The translations under genes and the position numbers were made by a program. Under the pieces are notes generated by a model. The model was not told the origin of the DNA, made no database searches, and saw nothing but the letters and a program-made list of their open reading frames with translations. From JAUIAS01 sp030425395 (GTDB taxonomy: Bacteria > Pseudomonadota > Alphaproteobacteria > Rhodobacterales > Rhodobacteraceae), in assembly GCA_043553855.1 (NCBI GenBank), contig CP121336.1:682001-746000 (forward strand): a stretch of 64,000 nt of DNA. Reading direction: 5' to 3'. This document shows positions 8,189 through 17,739 of the stretch, one piece after another (the stretch's first letter is position 1; every line of letters begins with the position of its first letter).

Positions 8189-9721
8189 TCACAGCGGGAT
8201 ATTGTCGTGCTTTTTCCACGGCATCTGCGCTTTCTTGTTGCGCAGCGAAGCAAAGGCGCGGGCCACCCGGCGGCGCGTCGAATGGGGCATGATCACCTCG
8301 TCGATGAACCCGCGTTCCGCCGCCACGAATGGGTTGGCAAACCGGTCCTCGTAATCCTTGGCGTGCGCCGCGATCTTTTCAGGATCGCCCAAATCAGCCC
8401 GATGGATGATCTCGGTCGCGCCCTTGGCACCCATCACCGCAACCTCAGAAGTGGGCCACGCATAGTTGAAATCGCCGCGCAGATGCTTGGATGACATCAC
8501 AACATAGGCGCCGCCATAGGCCTTGCGGGTGATCACCGTCACCTTTGGCACGGTGGCTTCGCCATAGGCAAACAGAAGCTTGGCACCGTGCTTGATGACA
8601 CCGTCATATTCCTGCTTGGTGCCCGGCAGGAAGCCCGGCACGTCGACCAGCGTCAGGATCGGAATCTCAAAACAATCGCAGAACCGCACGAACCGGGCGG
8701 CCTTGCGGCTGGAATCGATATCCAGACACCCGGCCAGAACCATCGGCTGGTTGGCCACAACACCCACGGTGCGCCCTTCGAGCCGGATAAAACCGGTGAT
8801 GATGTTCTTGGCGAAATCTTCCTGAATTTCGTAAAAATCGCCCTCATCCGCGAGCTTGAGGATCAATTCCTTCATGTCGTAGGGCTGGTTCGGGTTCTCC
8901 GGAATCAGCGTATCCAGCGACATCTCGACCCGGTTGGGATCGTCAAAGAACGGACGCACCGGGGGTTTTTCGCGATTGTTGGCGGGCAGGAAATCAACAA
9001 GGCGGCGCACTTCGGCCATCGCCTCCACGTCGTTTTCAAAGGCTCCGTCGGCGACCGAGGATTTCTTGGTATGGGTGGAGGCCCCGCCCAGTTCTTCGGC
9101 AGTGACAACTTCGTTGGTCACGGTCTTGACCACGTCAGGGCCGGTCACGAACATGTAAGAACTGTCGCGCACCATGAAAATGAAATCCGTCATCGCGGGC
9201 GAATAGACCGCACCACCCGCACAGGGGCCAGTGATAACCGAAATCTGCGGAACAACGCCGCTGGCCATGATGTTGCGCTGGAACACCTCGCCGTAACCGG
9301 CGAGCGAATCCACGCCCTCCTGAATACGCGCGCCGCCCGAATCGTTGATGCCGATAACCGGGGCACCGTTTTCAACGGCCATATCCATGATCTTGCAGAT
9401 CTTCATCGCGTGGGTCGCAGAAACCGACCCGCCCAGAACGGTGAAGTCCTGCGAAAAGACATAGACCTGCCGCCCGTTGACCGTGCCCCAGCCGGTGACA
9501 ACGCCGTCCCCTGCGGGCTTTTGCTTTTCCATGCCGAAATCGGTGCAGCGATGGGTGACGAACATATCGAATTCCTCGAAACTGCCCTCATCAAGCAGCA
9601 GGTCGATACGTTCGCGCGCCGTGAGCTTGCCGCGCCCGTGCTGGGCGTCGATCCGCTTCTGGCCTCCGCCAAGACGGGCCGCGCCGCGACGGTCTTCGAG
9701 CTCGGTCAGGATATCTTTCAT
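8189..9721 (-). CDS. pccB: Propionyl-CoA carboxylase beta subunit (carboxyltransferase)
   Basis: A 510-residue carboxyltransferase that moves CO2 from PccA biotin to propionyl-CoA, giving methylmalonyl-CoA in the alpha6-beta6 complex. It has the two-half crotonase-type fold, with GINDSGGARIQEG in the first half and VPGFLPGTKQE, then ITRKAYGGAYVVM, in the second. The start is the ATG at 9721 (MKDILTELEDRR); the open frame extends to 9814 through promoter sequence. It is separated from pccA by about 2.8 kb of small genes. A perfect TTTGCAAA octamer lies about 72 bases upstream, matching the half-site of the PccR regulator, which fits local control. Confidence 0.97.
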   Translation of the reverse strand: MKDILTELEDRRGAARLGGGQKRIDAQHGRGKLTARERIDLLLDEGSFEEFDMFVTHRCTDFGMEKQKPAGDGVVTGWGTVNGRQVYVFSQDFTVLGGSVSATHAMKICKIMDMAVENGAPVIGINDSGGARIQEGVDSLAGYGEVFQRNIMASGVVPQISVITGPCAGGAVYSPAMTDFIFMVRDSSYMFVTGPDVVKTVTNEVVTAEELGGASTHTKKSSVADGAFENDVEAMAEVRRLVDFLPANNREKPPVRPFFDDPNRVEMSLDTLIPENPNQPYDMKELILKLADEGDFYEIQEDFAKNIITGFIRLEGRTVGVVANQPMVLAGCLDIDSSRKAARFVRFCDCFEIPILTLVDVPGFLPGTKQEYDGVIKHGAKLLFAYGEATVPKVTVITRKAYGGAYVVMSSKHLRGDFNYAWPTSEVAVMGAKGATEIIHRADLGDPEKIAAHAKDYEDRFANPFVAAERGFIDEVIMPHSTRRRVARAFASLRNKKAQMPWKKHDNIPL

Positions 9722-9792
9722 GGACGGGTCCCCTTTTTGGTTTGGCGCGTTATAGGCTGAGACGGGCCGCGACCAAAGCATATTTCGGCAAA

Positions 9793-9800
9793 TTTGCAAA
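9793..9800. promoter_or_regulatory. Putative PccR half-site upstream of pccB
   Basis: TTTGCAAA, part of a palindromic GCAAATTTGC at 9788-9797, sits between the divergent pccB and MFS genes. An imperfect partner, TCTGCCAA (6 of 8 matches), follows at 9804-9811 after three bases, and a related TTTGCTAA is at 9833-9840. Published work on Rhodobacter sphaeroides PccR describes tandem TTTGCAAA motifs; here only one half-site is perfect. Confidence 0.6.
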
Positions 9801-9892
9801 CATTCTGCCAACAAAGATCAGCAAAATGAAAATTTGCTAATTAACAGGTGATCTAATGGACATTGCCGCGCGCCGATCCTAGGTCGTGGATC

Positions 9893-11107
9893 ATGTCGCA
9901 TCACAGCCCCCCACGATTTCTGAAACGGACCAGCCCACCGCACATCTTTACGCTGATCTTTCTGACCGGGCTGTCGGCGCTGACGATGAACATCTTCCTG
10001 CCCAGCCTTCCGGCGATGGCGGACTATTTCGATGCGGACTACCGGATCATACAACTGGCCGTAGCGGTCTATTTGCTGGTGATGGCAGGCTTGCAGATCC
10101 TGATCGGTCCGATCTCGGACAATATCGGGCGGCGGCCCGTGTTGCTCTGGGGCATCTGCCTGTTTGCACTGGCCACACTGGGATGCATCATGGCCCGGTC
10201 GGTCGAGGTATTTCTCTTCTTCCGCATGAGCCAGGCCGTCGTCGCCGTGGCGTTGGTTCTGAGCCGGGCATCGGTGCGCGACATCTTTCCAGCCGACAAG
10301 GCAGCCTCGATGATCGGCTATGTAACAGCAGGCATGGCCGTTGTCCCAATGATTAGCCCGGCCATCGGCGGCGTCCTTGGCGAGGCATTCGGGTGGCAAT
10401 CAACCTTCTGGCTCATGTTCGCACTGGCGCTTGTGGCCTTTGCGCTGACATGGCTGGATTTCGGCGAAACGGCCGTGGCCTCCGGCCTGACGTTGACACA
10501 GCAGTTCCGCCAATACGGCGAATTGCTCAAGTCGCCCCGGTTCTGGGGCTATTCGCTCGCATCGGCGACCACGTCAGGCACATTTTTTGCGTATCTCGGC
10601 GGGGCACCGTTTGTCGGATCACATGTTTTTGGCCTCGATAGCGCGACACTGGGATTCTACTTTGGCGTCCCGGCCATTGGCTATTTCATTGGCAATGTCG
10701 TGTCCGGCCGGTTCGCCACCCACTTCGGGATCAACAAAATGGTGTTCTGGGGCTGCACGCTCAATACACTCGGGGCGGGGCTGTCCCTTCTGCTGTTCAT
10801 TGTCGGGATCGGTGGGGTCAACAGCTTCTTCGGCTTGATGGCCCTTGTGGGGATCGGCAACGGCATGGCGCTGCCCAGCGCCACGTCAGGCTCGATGTCG
10901 GTGCGCCCGCATCTGGCCGGGTCCGCTTCTGGGCTGGCGGGGTCAATCATGCTGGGGGGCGGTGCCGCGCTCAGCGCGATCGCCGGAATGATGCTGACCA
11001 TCGAAACCGGACCGAACCCATTGCTTTGGATCATGTTCCTGACGGCAGCGGCCAGTGTCGTATTCATCGCTCTTGTCGTCCTGCGCGAACGCAGATTGAC
11101 CATGTGA
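9893..11107 (+). CDS. MFS drug-efflux-type transporter (Bcr/CflA-like)
   Basis: A 404-residue integral membrane protein with about 12 transmembrane helices. The first is preceded by a short basic N-terminus, and the MFS signature between helices 2 and 3 is visible as GPISDNIGRRPVLLWG. The helix 1 pattern, with P at NIFLPSLPAMADYF, resembles the Bcr/CflA subfamily of drug:proton antiporters. The ATG at 9893 has AGG upstream. The gene lies between pccB and the PccR-like regulator, with which it is co-directional. The substrate is unknown; a role in exporting short-chain acids is possible from context only. Confidence 0.85.
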   Translation: MSHHSPPRFLKRTSPPHIFTLIFLTGLSALTMNIFLPSLPAMADYFDADYRIIQLAVAVYLLVMAGLQILIGPISDNIGRRPVLLWGICLFALATLGCIMARSVEVFLFFRMSQAVVAVALVLSRASVRDIFPADKAASMIGYVTAGMAVVPMISPAIGGVLGEAFGWQSTFWLMFALALVAFALTWLDFGETAVASGLTLTQQFRQYGELLKSPRFWGYSLASATTSGTFFAYLGGAPFVGSHVFGLDSATLGFYFGVPAIGYFIGNVVSGRFATHFGINKMVFWGCTLNTLGAGLSLLLFIVGIGGVNSFFGLMALVGIGNGMALPSATSGSMSVRPHLAGSASGLAGSIMLGGGAALSAIAGMMLTIETGPNPLLWIMFLTAAASVVFIALVVLRERRLTM

Positions 11108-11122
11108 GCGTTGCAGGGCAGG

Positions 11123-11130
11123 TTTGCAAA
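11123..11130. promoter_or_regulatory. Putative PccR half-site, distal, before the regulator gene
   Basis: A perfect TTTGCAAA octamer 39 bases before the regulator ATG. A weak partner (GTTGCAGG) lies five bases further upstream. Together with the octamer at 11153 it suggests autoregulation. Confidence 0.55.
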
Positions 11131-11152
11131 GATCCGGGGCGACCGGCCGAAA

Positions 11153-11160
11153 TTTGCAAA
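11153..11160. promoter_or_regulatory. Putative PccR half-site, proximal, before the regulator gene
   Basis: A second perfect TTTGCAAA, eight bases before the ATG at 11169 and 30 bases centre-to-centre from the first. Occupation here would block ribosome or polymerase access, as expected for negative autoregulation. Confidence 0.55.
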
Positions 11161-11168
11161 GGTGTCCG

Positions 11169-12566
11169 ATGGCAACCCAGAAACTTTACGCAGGGGCCAA
11201 ACTCCGCGAGATGCGCACGCGCATGGGCCTGACCCAAAAGGACTTTGCCGGGAAACTGGGCGTGTCCCTGCCCTACCTCAACCAAATGGAAAACAACAAT
11301 CGCCCGGTCAGCACATCCGTGGTTCTCGCGCTGGCGCAGGAATTCGGGATTGACGTGACCGAGCTCAGCACCGGGGACAGCGAACGTCTGGTGTCCGACA
11401 TGCGCGAAGCACTGGCCGATCCGATCTTTGCCGACACCATGCCACCACTGGCGGACATGCGGTTGACGGCATCGAACGCCCCCGCCTTGGCGCGCGCCTT
11501 TATCGAACTGCACCGCGCCTACCGTCAGACCCATGAAAGGCTCGCATCGCTGGACGAGGCGCTTGGCCGCGAGGATGCGCGCAGCCAGACCAGCCCATGG
11601 GACGAGGTGCGCGATTTCTTCCACTATTGCGACAACTACATCGACGCGGTTGACCGGGCCGCCGAAAACTTTGCGACCCAAGCCAGCCAAGGCGATATCC
11701 GCGAGGCCGCGATTGACCGCCTGTCGCGCATGGGGGTTCGGGTTGAATGGGTGGATGCCGGACCGACGCGCGTGTTCGACACAGAAACCAACACCCTGCG
11801 CCTGTCGCTGCGCCCGACACCCGAAACGCAGGTGTTTCAATTGCTGTTGCAACTGGCACTGCTGTCACAGGACAAGCTGCTCGAAGCAACGCTGGATTTC
11901 GCCCGCTTCCAAAGCGACGCAGCCCGCGCCATCGCCAAGGTCGGTCTGGCCAATTACTTTGCCGGTGCCGCGATGATGCCCTATGGCGCGTTCCTGTCCG
12001 CGGCACAGGACTGCCGCCACGATCTTGAGGTTCTGGGCCGCCGCTTCGGGGCCTCGGTCGAACAGGTCGCGCACCGCCTGTCAACGTTGCAACGTCCCGG
12101 AGCCAAGGGCGTGCCCTTCTTCTTCGTGCGGGTGGATCAGGCGGGAACGATCACCAAACGGCATTCCGCCACCCGGTTGCAATTCGCACGATTCGGCGGG
12201 GCCTGCCCGCTGTGGAACGTGCACCGCGCCTTTGAAACGCCGGGCCGGTTTCTCAGGCAACTGGCCGAAACGCCGGACGGCATCCGCTATATCAGTCTGG
12301 CGCGGGATGTGTCCAAGCCCGGCGGCTCATACGGCGCGCCGGTGCGCCGTTACGCCATCGCCTTGGGCTGCGAGGTCAAGCACGCAGGGTCGCTCGTCTA
12401 CGCCGATACGCTGGACGTCAGCAACGCGAGCGCCTTTGAACCGATCGGAATTTCCTGCCGGATATGCGAACGCCGCACATGTCATCAACGATCCGTGCCG
12501 CCGCTGGAACGGCAACTCAGGATCGACATGAACACGCGCGGCGTCCTGCCTTATGACGTGGACTGA
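11169..12566 (+). CDS. pccR: Short-chain fatty acyl-CoA regulator, PccR-like
   Basis: A 465-residue regulator with an N-terminal XRE-type helix-turn-helix (about residues 8-62: LREMRTRMGLTQKDFAGKLGVSLPYLNQME in outline), a middle IrrE-like domain and a C-terminal acyl-CoA-sensing domain with several cysteines (CRICERRTC). This is the ScfR layout; in R. sphaeroides the member PccR controls propionyl-CoA carboxylase. Neighbouring pccB, and TTTGCAAA octamers before both genes, support that role rather than RamB/AceR-type control. The start at 11169 (MATQKLYAG) follows family practice; the frame extends to 11124 through the operator. Assignment to PccR is inference from context plus motif. Confidence 0.85.
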   Translation: MATQKLYAGAKLREMRTRMGLTQKDFAGKLGVSLPYLNQMENNNRPVSTSVVLALAQEFGIDVTELSTGDSERLVSDMREALADPIFADTMPPLADMRLTASNAPALARAFIELHRAYRQTHERLASLDEALGREDARSQTSPWDEVRDFFHYCDNYIDAVDRAAENFATQASQGDIREAAIDRLSRMGVRVEWVDAGPTRVFDTETNTLRLSLRPTPETQVFQLLLQLALLSQDKLLEATLDFARFQSDAARAIAKVGLANYFAGAAMMPYGAFLSAAQDCRHDLEVLGRRFGASVEQVAHRLSTLQRPGAKGVPFFFVRVDQAGTITKRHSATRLQFARFGGACPLWNVHRAFETPGRFLRQLAETPDGIRYISLARDVSKPGGSYGAPVRRYAIALGCEVKHAGSLVYADTLDVSNASAFEPIGISCRICERRTCHQRSVPPLERQLRIDMNTRGVLPYDVD

Positions 12567-12571
12567 CGCGG

Positions 12572-12814
12572 TCAGGCGGCGGCCTGAAGCATCGACCAGA
12601 TTTCGTCCTTGAGCGCCGCGCGCTTCTTGCGCAGATCGGTTTCGGCACCCTGATCAATCGGTTCAACAAGCGTTTCGGCGCGATGCACCGCGCGGTTCAC
12701 TTCGTGATACTCATCCGCCAATTTGGCAAAATGCGCATCCGATCCCTTCAGGGCCGCAATGCGTTCCGCCATTTCGGGAAATTCAGCAGCCAGTTCATGA
12801 GGGGTATGCGACAT
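12572..12814 (-). CDS. YdcH/DUF465 family protein
   Basis: An 80-residue, wholly helical small protein with the DUF465 pattern: HFAKLADEYHEVNRAVHRAE in the middle and LRKKRAALKDEIW near the end. The family is a short coiled-coil of unknown role, common in Proteobacteria. A GGAGAG ribosome-binding site precedes the ATG. It converges with the PccR-like gene, five bases apart. Confidence 0.9.
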   Translation of the reverse strand: MSHTPHELAAEFPEMAERIAALKGSDAHFAKLADEYHEVNRAVHRAETLVEPIDQGAETDLRKKRAALKDEIWSMLQAAA

Positions 12815-13071
12815 ATGTGGTCTCTCCTTGTTGTGTTGATCAAAGACTAGGCCCGCCCCGACCCCCCGTCATTGACGCATGTCAAACGCATCATTTTTTC
12901 GGGTAGACGGACGGAAAGAGACATGGCCGCGCGCAGGACTGGCCCGGGCCGTTCAATCCCCGCACGGAACAGCCGCAAAGCGGCCCGCGCATCGGTGTTT
13001 TTCGTGGCACAGCTCGGGTGTGACGCGTCCCCGGCACGCGTCGCGTTTGGTGGGTGTTACTTCACCGCACG

Positions 13072-13728
13072 TCACTTTTTCGCCCGCCGCCACCCTGCGG
13101 CGCGGGCATCAGCTTCGGTGCAGAACCAGCGTTCCCCCTTGCCCGTGTTGATCCGGGTGCGGCCGTAGTGTTCCTGCCCCGGCACGTGATAGATGCGGGT
13201 CCCCTTGGACGAAATGTTGCCCTTTATCACGCAATCCGTTGCGGTTTGTGCGGGTGGCGGCGGTGTTCCGGTCCTGCGGAATTCTGCCGGACGCTGAACC
13301 AGATGGGCATGCAGCCCCCGGCGGGCAATCGCGGCACCTTTTTCGTCCAGATCATATCGCATCGAATAGCGGCGGTAGGCAAAGGCCAACCCATCGCGCA
13401 CCAGCGCCCGCCCGACATCGCGCCCGTCGATCTGACAGGTCGCCACGATGCGCCCATACCGATCCACATCGCGGGTTGTGCAGGTTGCGCGGTGCCCCTG
13501 ATAGCGGCTGCGCACCTCATCGGTGATCCATGCACCGCACGCCCAAGCCTGCCCGGCCTCGGTCTGGCAGGTCTGTTCGGTTTCCACCGCGTCGATCCCG
13601 AACAATCGCACGGTTTCGCCGCCAACCTCGAACGTATCGCCATCAATGACACGCACACGTCCCGCCGGATCAGCAAGCGCGGCAAGAGGGAGAGACAGGA
13701 GAACGAAGAAGGCACAAATTCTTAACAT
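13072..13728 (-). CDS. Secreted thermonuclease-like (SNase) protein
   Basis: A 218-residue predicted exported nuclease. The start at 13728 gives a clean signal peptide (MLRICAFFVLLSLPLAALA). The staphylococcal-nuclease fold follows, with RVIDGDTFEVGGETVRLFGID, then the catalytic-region pattern DVDRYGRIVATCQ and GLAFAYRRY, carrying the usual Asp, Arg and Glu residues. Several cysteines suggest disulfides in the periplasm. A C-terminal extension of about 50 residues ends with WFCTEADARAAGWRRAKK, a Cys/Trp-containing small motif often attached to such nucleases. Family hydrolyses DNA/RNA with calcium; activity here is inferred. Confidence 0.85.
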   Translation of the reverse strand: MLRICAFFVLLSLPLAALADPAGRVRVIDGDTFEVGGETVRLFGIDAVETEQTCQTEAGQAWACGAWITDEVRSRYQGHRATCTTRDVDRYGRIVATCQIDGRDVGRALVRDGLAFAYRRYSMRYDLDEKGAAIARRGLHAHLVQRPAEFRRTGTPPPPAQTATDCVIKGNISSKGTRIYHVPGQEHYGRTRINTGKGERWFCTEADARAAGWRRAKK

Positions 13729-13848
13729 TTCGTTAAAATGTTCGTCGCAGGCCGGGATATCAAGCCACCCGCGACACAAAGGTTAACGCAGCTTGAAGCG
13801 GCCCGAACCAACGCCGGATCGCGCGCGCGGCGTCCGACCTTGCCGGGT

Positions 13849-15498
13849 CTACCTCTGTCCGGTCTCCCACTCCGGATGCACCCACGGGCGCGCGTTATCC
13901 TTTGGCAGCGGATCACGTCCCAGAATGTGGTCGGACATCTTCTCCCCCACCAGAATGGATGGCCCGTTGAGATTGCCATTGGTAATGCGCGGAAAGATCG
14001 AACTGTCGGCCACGCGCAGACCGTCCACACCGATCACGCGCCCCTCGGGATCGACAACCGCGTCCGGATCATCGCGCCGCCCCATCCGGCAGGTGCCGCA
14101 GGGGTGGTAGGCGCTTTCGGCGTGTTCGGCGATAAACGCGTCAATCTCGGCATCGCTTTGCACATCCGCGCCGGGCTGGATCTCATGCTTGACGAACGGC
14201 TCGAACGCGGGCTGGGCGAATATCTCGCGGGTCAGACGGATGCAGGTGCGGAACTCCTCCCAATCATCGGGATGGGACATATAGTTGAACCGGATCACCG
14301 GGGCCGCCCCCGGATCGGCCGACCGCAGAGACACCCGCCCCCGGGATTTTGACCGCATCGGGCCGACATGGGCCTGAAAGCCGTGCCCTTCGGCCGCCGC
14401 CTGCCCGTCATAGCGCACCGCGATCGGCAGGAAATGATATTGGATATCGGGATAAGGCACCCCGGCACGCGACCGTATGAACGCCGCGCTCTCGAACTGG
14501 TTCGACGCGCCCAGCCCTGTCTTGCGGAACAGCCACTGCGCCCCGATGGCCGCCTTGGAGATCAGGTTCCAGTGTTTATAAAGCGTGATCGGCTGTTTCG
14601 AGGCCATCTGAACGTAAAGCTCAAGGTGATCCTGCAGATTGCCCCCAACGCCGGGGCGGTCGGCCACCACGTCAATCCCGTGTTCGGCCAGATGGGCGGC
14701 AGGACCGATTCCCGACAGCATCAGGATCTTGGGCGAATTGATCGACGATGCCGCGAGGATCACCTCCCTGCGGGCATGGACCACGCGCCCGCCATCCAGC
14801 ACGACCCCGGTGGCGCGCCCGTCCTCGATCGCCACGCGCTGCACCAACCCGCGCACCAGATCGCAGTTGGGCCTTTTCAGAGCGGGCCGCAGATACGCAT
14901 TGGCCGCCGACCAGCGCCGCCCCTTGTGGACGGTCTGTTCCATCGGGCCAAAGCCTTCCTGCTTTTCCCCGTTGTAATCGCTGGTCGCCTCGTATCCGGC
15001 TTGTTTGCCCGCCTCGACAAAGGCAGTGAACAGCGGGTTTTCGCGCGGACCTCGGGTGACATGCAGCGGCCCGGACGCCCCGCGCCAATCCGCATCGCCG
15101 CCATGGCCGCGGCTGTCCCAGCTTTCCATGCGTTTGAAATACGGCAGCACATCCGCATAGGACCATCCGCGCGCGCCGCTCTCGTCCCAATGGTCATAAT
15201 CCAGCGCGTGACCACGGACATAGACCATCCCGTTGATCGACGACGACCCGCCGATCACCTTGCCGCGCGGACAGGCCATGCGGCGGTTGTTCATGTGCGG
15301 TTCCGGCTCGGACCGATACCCCCAGTCATAAAGCGACATGTTCATCGGATAGCTGAGCGCCGCCGGCATCTGGATGAGCGGCCCCCAATCTGTGCCGCCG
15401 TATTCAATCACCAGCACCGAGGCCCCCGCCTCGGACAACCGATACGCCATGGCGCAGCCCGCGCTGCCGGCACCGACAATCACATAATCCGCTTCCAT
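13849..15498 (-). CDS. betA: Choline dehydrogenase
   Basis: A 549-residue GMC-family FAD enzyme that oxidises choline to betaine aldehyde, and in part to glycine betaine, at the membrane. The FAD dinucleotide motif GAGSAGCAMAYRLSEAG is at residues 8-24; the GMC signatures GKVIGGSSSINGMVYVRG and (I)LAASSINSPKILMLSGIG are present, and the C-terminal HPCGTCRMG carries the catalytic-region histidine. It follows betC and betI on the same strand, which supports the choline assignment over other GMC oxidases. A betB aldehyde dehydrogenase is not in this cluster. Confidence 0.95.
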   Translation of the reverse strand: MEADYVIVGAGSAGCAMAYRLSEAGASVLVIEYGGTDWGPLIQMPAALSYPMNMSLYDWGYRSEPEPHMNNRRMACPRGKVIGGSSSINGMVYVRGHALDYDHWDESGARGWSYADVLPYFKRMESWDSRGHGGDADWRGASGPLHVTRGPRENPLFTAFVEAGKQAGYEATSDYNGEKQEGFGPMEQTVHKGRRWSAANAYLRPALKRPNCDLVRGLVQRVAIEDGRATGVVLDGGRVVHARREVILAASSINSPKILMLSGIGPAAHLAEHGIDVVADRPGVGGNLQDHLELYVQMASKQPITLYKHWNLISKAAIGAQWLFRKTGLGASNQFESAAFIRSRAGVPYPDIQYHFLPIAVRYDGQAAAEGHGFQAHVGPMRSKSRGRVSLRSADPGAAPVIRFNYMSHPDDWEEFRTCIRLTREIFAQPAFEPFVKHEIQPGADVQSDAEIDAFIAEHAESAYHPCGTCRMGRRDDPDAVVDPEGRVIGVDGLRVADSSIFPRITNGNLNGPSILVGEKMSDHILGRDPLPKDNARPWVHPEWETGQR

Positions 15499-15598
15499 TG
15501 CCTATCCTTGCACGTCTTGCGCCACCAGACGGCGGCCTTCGGGTTCACCAGCATTCGGGCTTGCGGGTGTTCGGGTTACGAAACGTCCCATGCGCCCG

Positions 15599-17107
15599 CT
15601 ATTCGCCACGGGGGAAACGTTGGCTTTCCTCGACATCATTCAGATCCATGTGATTGCGCATGAACCGTTCCGACGCCTTTTGCAGCGGCTGGTAATCCCA
15701 CGGATAATACCCGCCCTGCCGCAGCGCCTCGTAAACGACCCAGCGCCGCGCCTGACTGGCGCGCACCTCGGCATCGAACCGGTCCAGATCCCATCTTTCG
15801 TCAGCCTGCGCACGAAATCCGACCAGCGTTTCCGCATGGGCAGGATCGGCGGCAAGGTTGGTCAATTCATCAGGGTCGGCCTCAAGGTCGAACAACTGTT
15901 CAGGATCGAGCGCGCAGCGCGTATATTTCCACTTGCCCGACCGCAATGCCACCAGCGGCGCATAAGAGGCCTCGGCGGCGTATTCCATGGCCACCGGGTG
16001 GCTGCGCGGGGTGCCTGTGGCGGTGGGCACAAGGCTCTGACCGGTGGTCCAGGGCATCACGTCTTCCATGCTGACCCCGGCCAGTTCGCACAGCGTCGGG
16101 CACAGGTCGATCGTGGACACGGGATCGTCGATGCGCGCGGGTTCCAATCCCGGTGCGCGGATCATCAGCGGCACCCGTGCAGAACCCTCAAAGAAGGACA
16201 TCTTGAACCACAACCCGCGTTCGCCCAGCATGTCACCATGATCGGATACGAACACAACGATGGCTTCTTGCCGGGTGTCCTCAAGGGTTTGCAGCAACTC
16301 TCCGATCTTGTCATCGAGATATGAGATATTGGCAAAGTAGGCCCGGCGCGATCGGTTGATTTCGTCCTCGGTGATGTCAAAACCGCGCCAGTCATTGGCG
16401 TCAAAGATGCGCTTTGAGTGGGCGTCGTGATCGTCATAATCCATCGCCGCCACGCGCGGGGACAAGTGTTCACAATCCTCGTACAAATCCCAGTATTTGC
16501 GTCGCGCGACATAGGGATCATGGGGGTGGGTAAAGCTGACGGTCAGGCACCACGGACGCGTGTCCTTGGCCCGGGCCAGATCATAAAGCTTCATCCGGGC
16601 GTGATGGGCGACCTCGTCGTCGTATTCCATCTGGTTGGAAATCTCGGCCACACCGGCACCAGTGACCGATCCCATGTTGTGATACCACCAGTCGATGCGT
16701 TCGCCGGGTTTGCGGTAATCCGGGGTCCAGCCAAAATCAGCCGGGTAGATATCCGTGGTCAGACGTTCCTCGAACCCGTGCAACTGGTCAGGGCCGACAA
16801 AATGCATCTTGCCCGACAGGCAGGTGCGGTATCCCGCCCGGCGCAGGTGGTGGGCATAGGTCGGCAGATCGCTGCGAAACTCGGCCGCGTTGTCATAGAC
16901 CCCGGTGCCCGAAGGCAATTGCCCCGTCATGAAGGCCGCCCGCCCCGGCGCGCAAAGCGGCGAGGCGGTATAGGAATTGGCAAACCGCACGGATTGCGCG
17001 GCCAACCGATCCAGATTGGGCGTATGCAACCACTCCGCCGGGCCATCGGGAAACAACGTCCCGTTGAGCTGATCCACCATCAGAATCAGGATATTGGGCG
17101 ATGTCAT
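15599..17107 (-). CDS. betC: Choline sulfatase
   Basis: A 502-residue type I sulfatase hydrolysing choline-O-sulfate to choline and sulfate. The formylglycine site is CAPGR, with Cys52 the residue converted to formylglycine and Arg56 completing CxPxR. Metal-site aspartates are visible in the N-terminal MVDQ region and in VFVSDHGDMLGERG. The C-terminal domain typical of choline sulfatases follows, with the late stretch QARRWVVYEALRQGGYYPWD. Its ATG overlaps the betI stop by four bases (ATGA), so the two are translationally coupled. Choline sulfate is a common algal osmolyte, which suits a marine lifestyle. Confidence 0.95.
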   Translation of the reverse strand: MTSPNILILMVDQLNGTLFPDGPAEWLHTPNLDRLAAQSVRFANSYTASPLCAPGRAAFMTGQLPSGTGVYDNAAEFRSDLPTYAHHLRRAGYRTCLSGKMHFVGPDQLHGFEERLTTDIYPADFGWTPDYRKPGERIDWWYHNMGSVTGAGVAEISNQMEYDDEVAHHARMKLYDLARAKDTRPWCLTVSFTHPHDPYVARRKYWDLYEDCEHLSPRVAAMDYDDHDAHSKRIFDANDWRGFDITEDEINRSRRAYFANISYLDDKIGELLQTLEDTRQEAIVVFVSDHGDMLGERGLWFKMSFFEGSARVPLMIRAPGLEPARIDDPVSTIDLCPTLCELAGVSMEDVMPWTTGQSLVPTATGTPRSHPVAMEYAAEASYAPLVALRSGKWKYTRCALDPEQLFDLEADPDELTNLAADPAHAETLVGFRAQADERWDLDRFDAEVRASQARRWVVYEALRQGGYYPWDYQPLQKASERFMRNHMDLNDVEESQRFPRGE

Positions 17108-17691
17108 CGGTGCGATTGTCCTTCGGTAATAAGACGGTGAACGGCGGCCAGAACCAGATCGACGGCCTGCGCCTTGGGCATCGCCTCGGGCCGCAGCACC
17201 TGACGCAGATAGACCCCATCAATCAGCGATCCAATGGTTTCGGCCGCGGTTTCGGGATCCGCCACAAGCGGCCGGAAATTCGCCACAAGATTCGACCGCA
17301 AGCGGTGATGATAGATTGTCAGCAGCTTTCGCGTTGGTTCCGAGCTTTGCGCCTGAAGATAGAAATGCAGCCATGCGGCGGTGGTTTCCGCCCGGAAGTT
17401 CTGCGATGAAAACGAGGCCCGCACGATGGCCTCGATGCGCGATTGCGGGGTGTGCGCCATCTGCATGGCACCGCGCACCTCTGCCCCGAAAATGGTGAGG
17501 ATATGGCGCATCGCCGCCACAAGCATCTGTTCCTTGGACCCGAAATAGTGATGCGCCAGCGCGCTGGACATGCCCGCGGCGCGGGCAATGCGGCTGACCG
17601 ATACATCCAACGTCCCCGCCGCCCCGATCTCGGAAATCGTGGCTTTGACCAGCGCGCTGCGCCTGATAGGCTCCATTCCGACCTTGGGCAT
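17104..17691 (-). CDS. betI: TetR-family choline-responsive repressor BetI
   Basis: A 195-residue TetR-type repressor that releases DNA when choline is present. The N-terminal opening MPKVGMEPIRRSALVKATI is typical of BetI, and the helix-turn-helix lies about residues 30-55 (VSRIARAAGMSSALAHHYFGSKEQ). The C-terminal domain is the ligand-binding, dimerising part. It is first in the leftward betI-betC-betA run and divergent from the choXWV importer; the shared 100-base region contains a perfect palindrome that is the likely operator. Confidence 0.95.
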   Translation of the reverse strand: MPKVGMEPIRRSALVKATISEIGAAGTLDVSVSRIARAAGMSSALAHHYFGSKEQMLVAAMRHILTIFGAEVRGAMQMAHTPQSRIEAIVRASFSSQNFRAETTAAWLHFYLQAQSSEPTRKLLTIYHHRLRSNLVANFRPLVADPETAAETIGSLIDGVYLRQVLRPEAMPKAQAVDLVLAAVHRLITEGQSHR

Positions 17692-17739
17692 TGGGGTATC
17701 CTGACAAGTCGATGTTTGCGTAAACGCTAATTTCGCTTT

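Noticed and set aside
12872..13168. Plus-strand frames between the YdcH-like and nuclease genes
   Set aside because: Arg/Ala-rich, overlap the end of the thermonuclease gene, and lack initiation signals.
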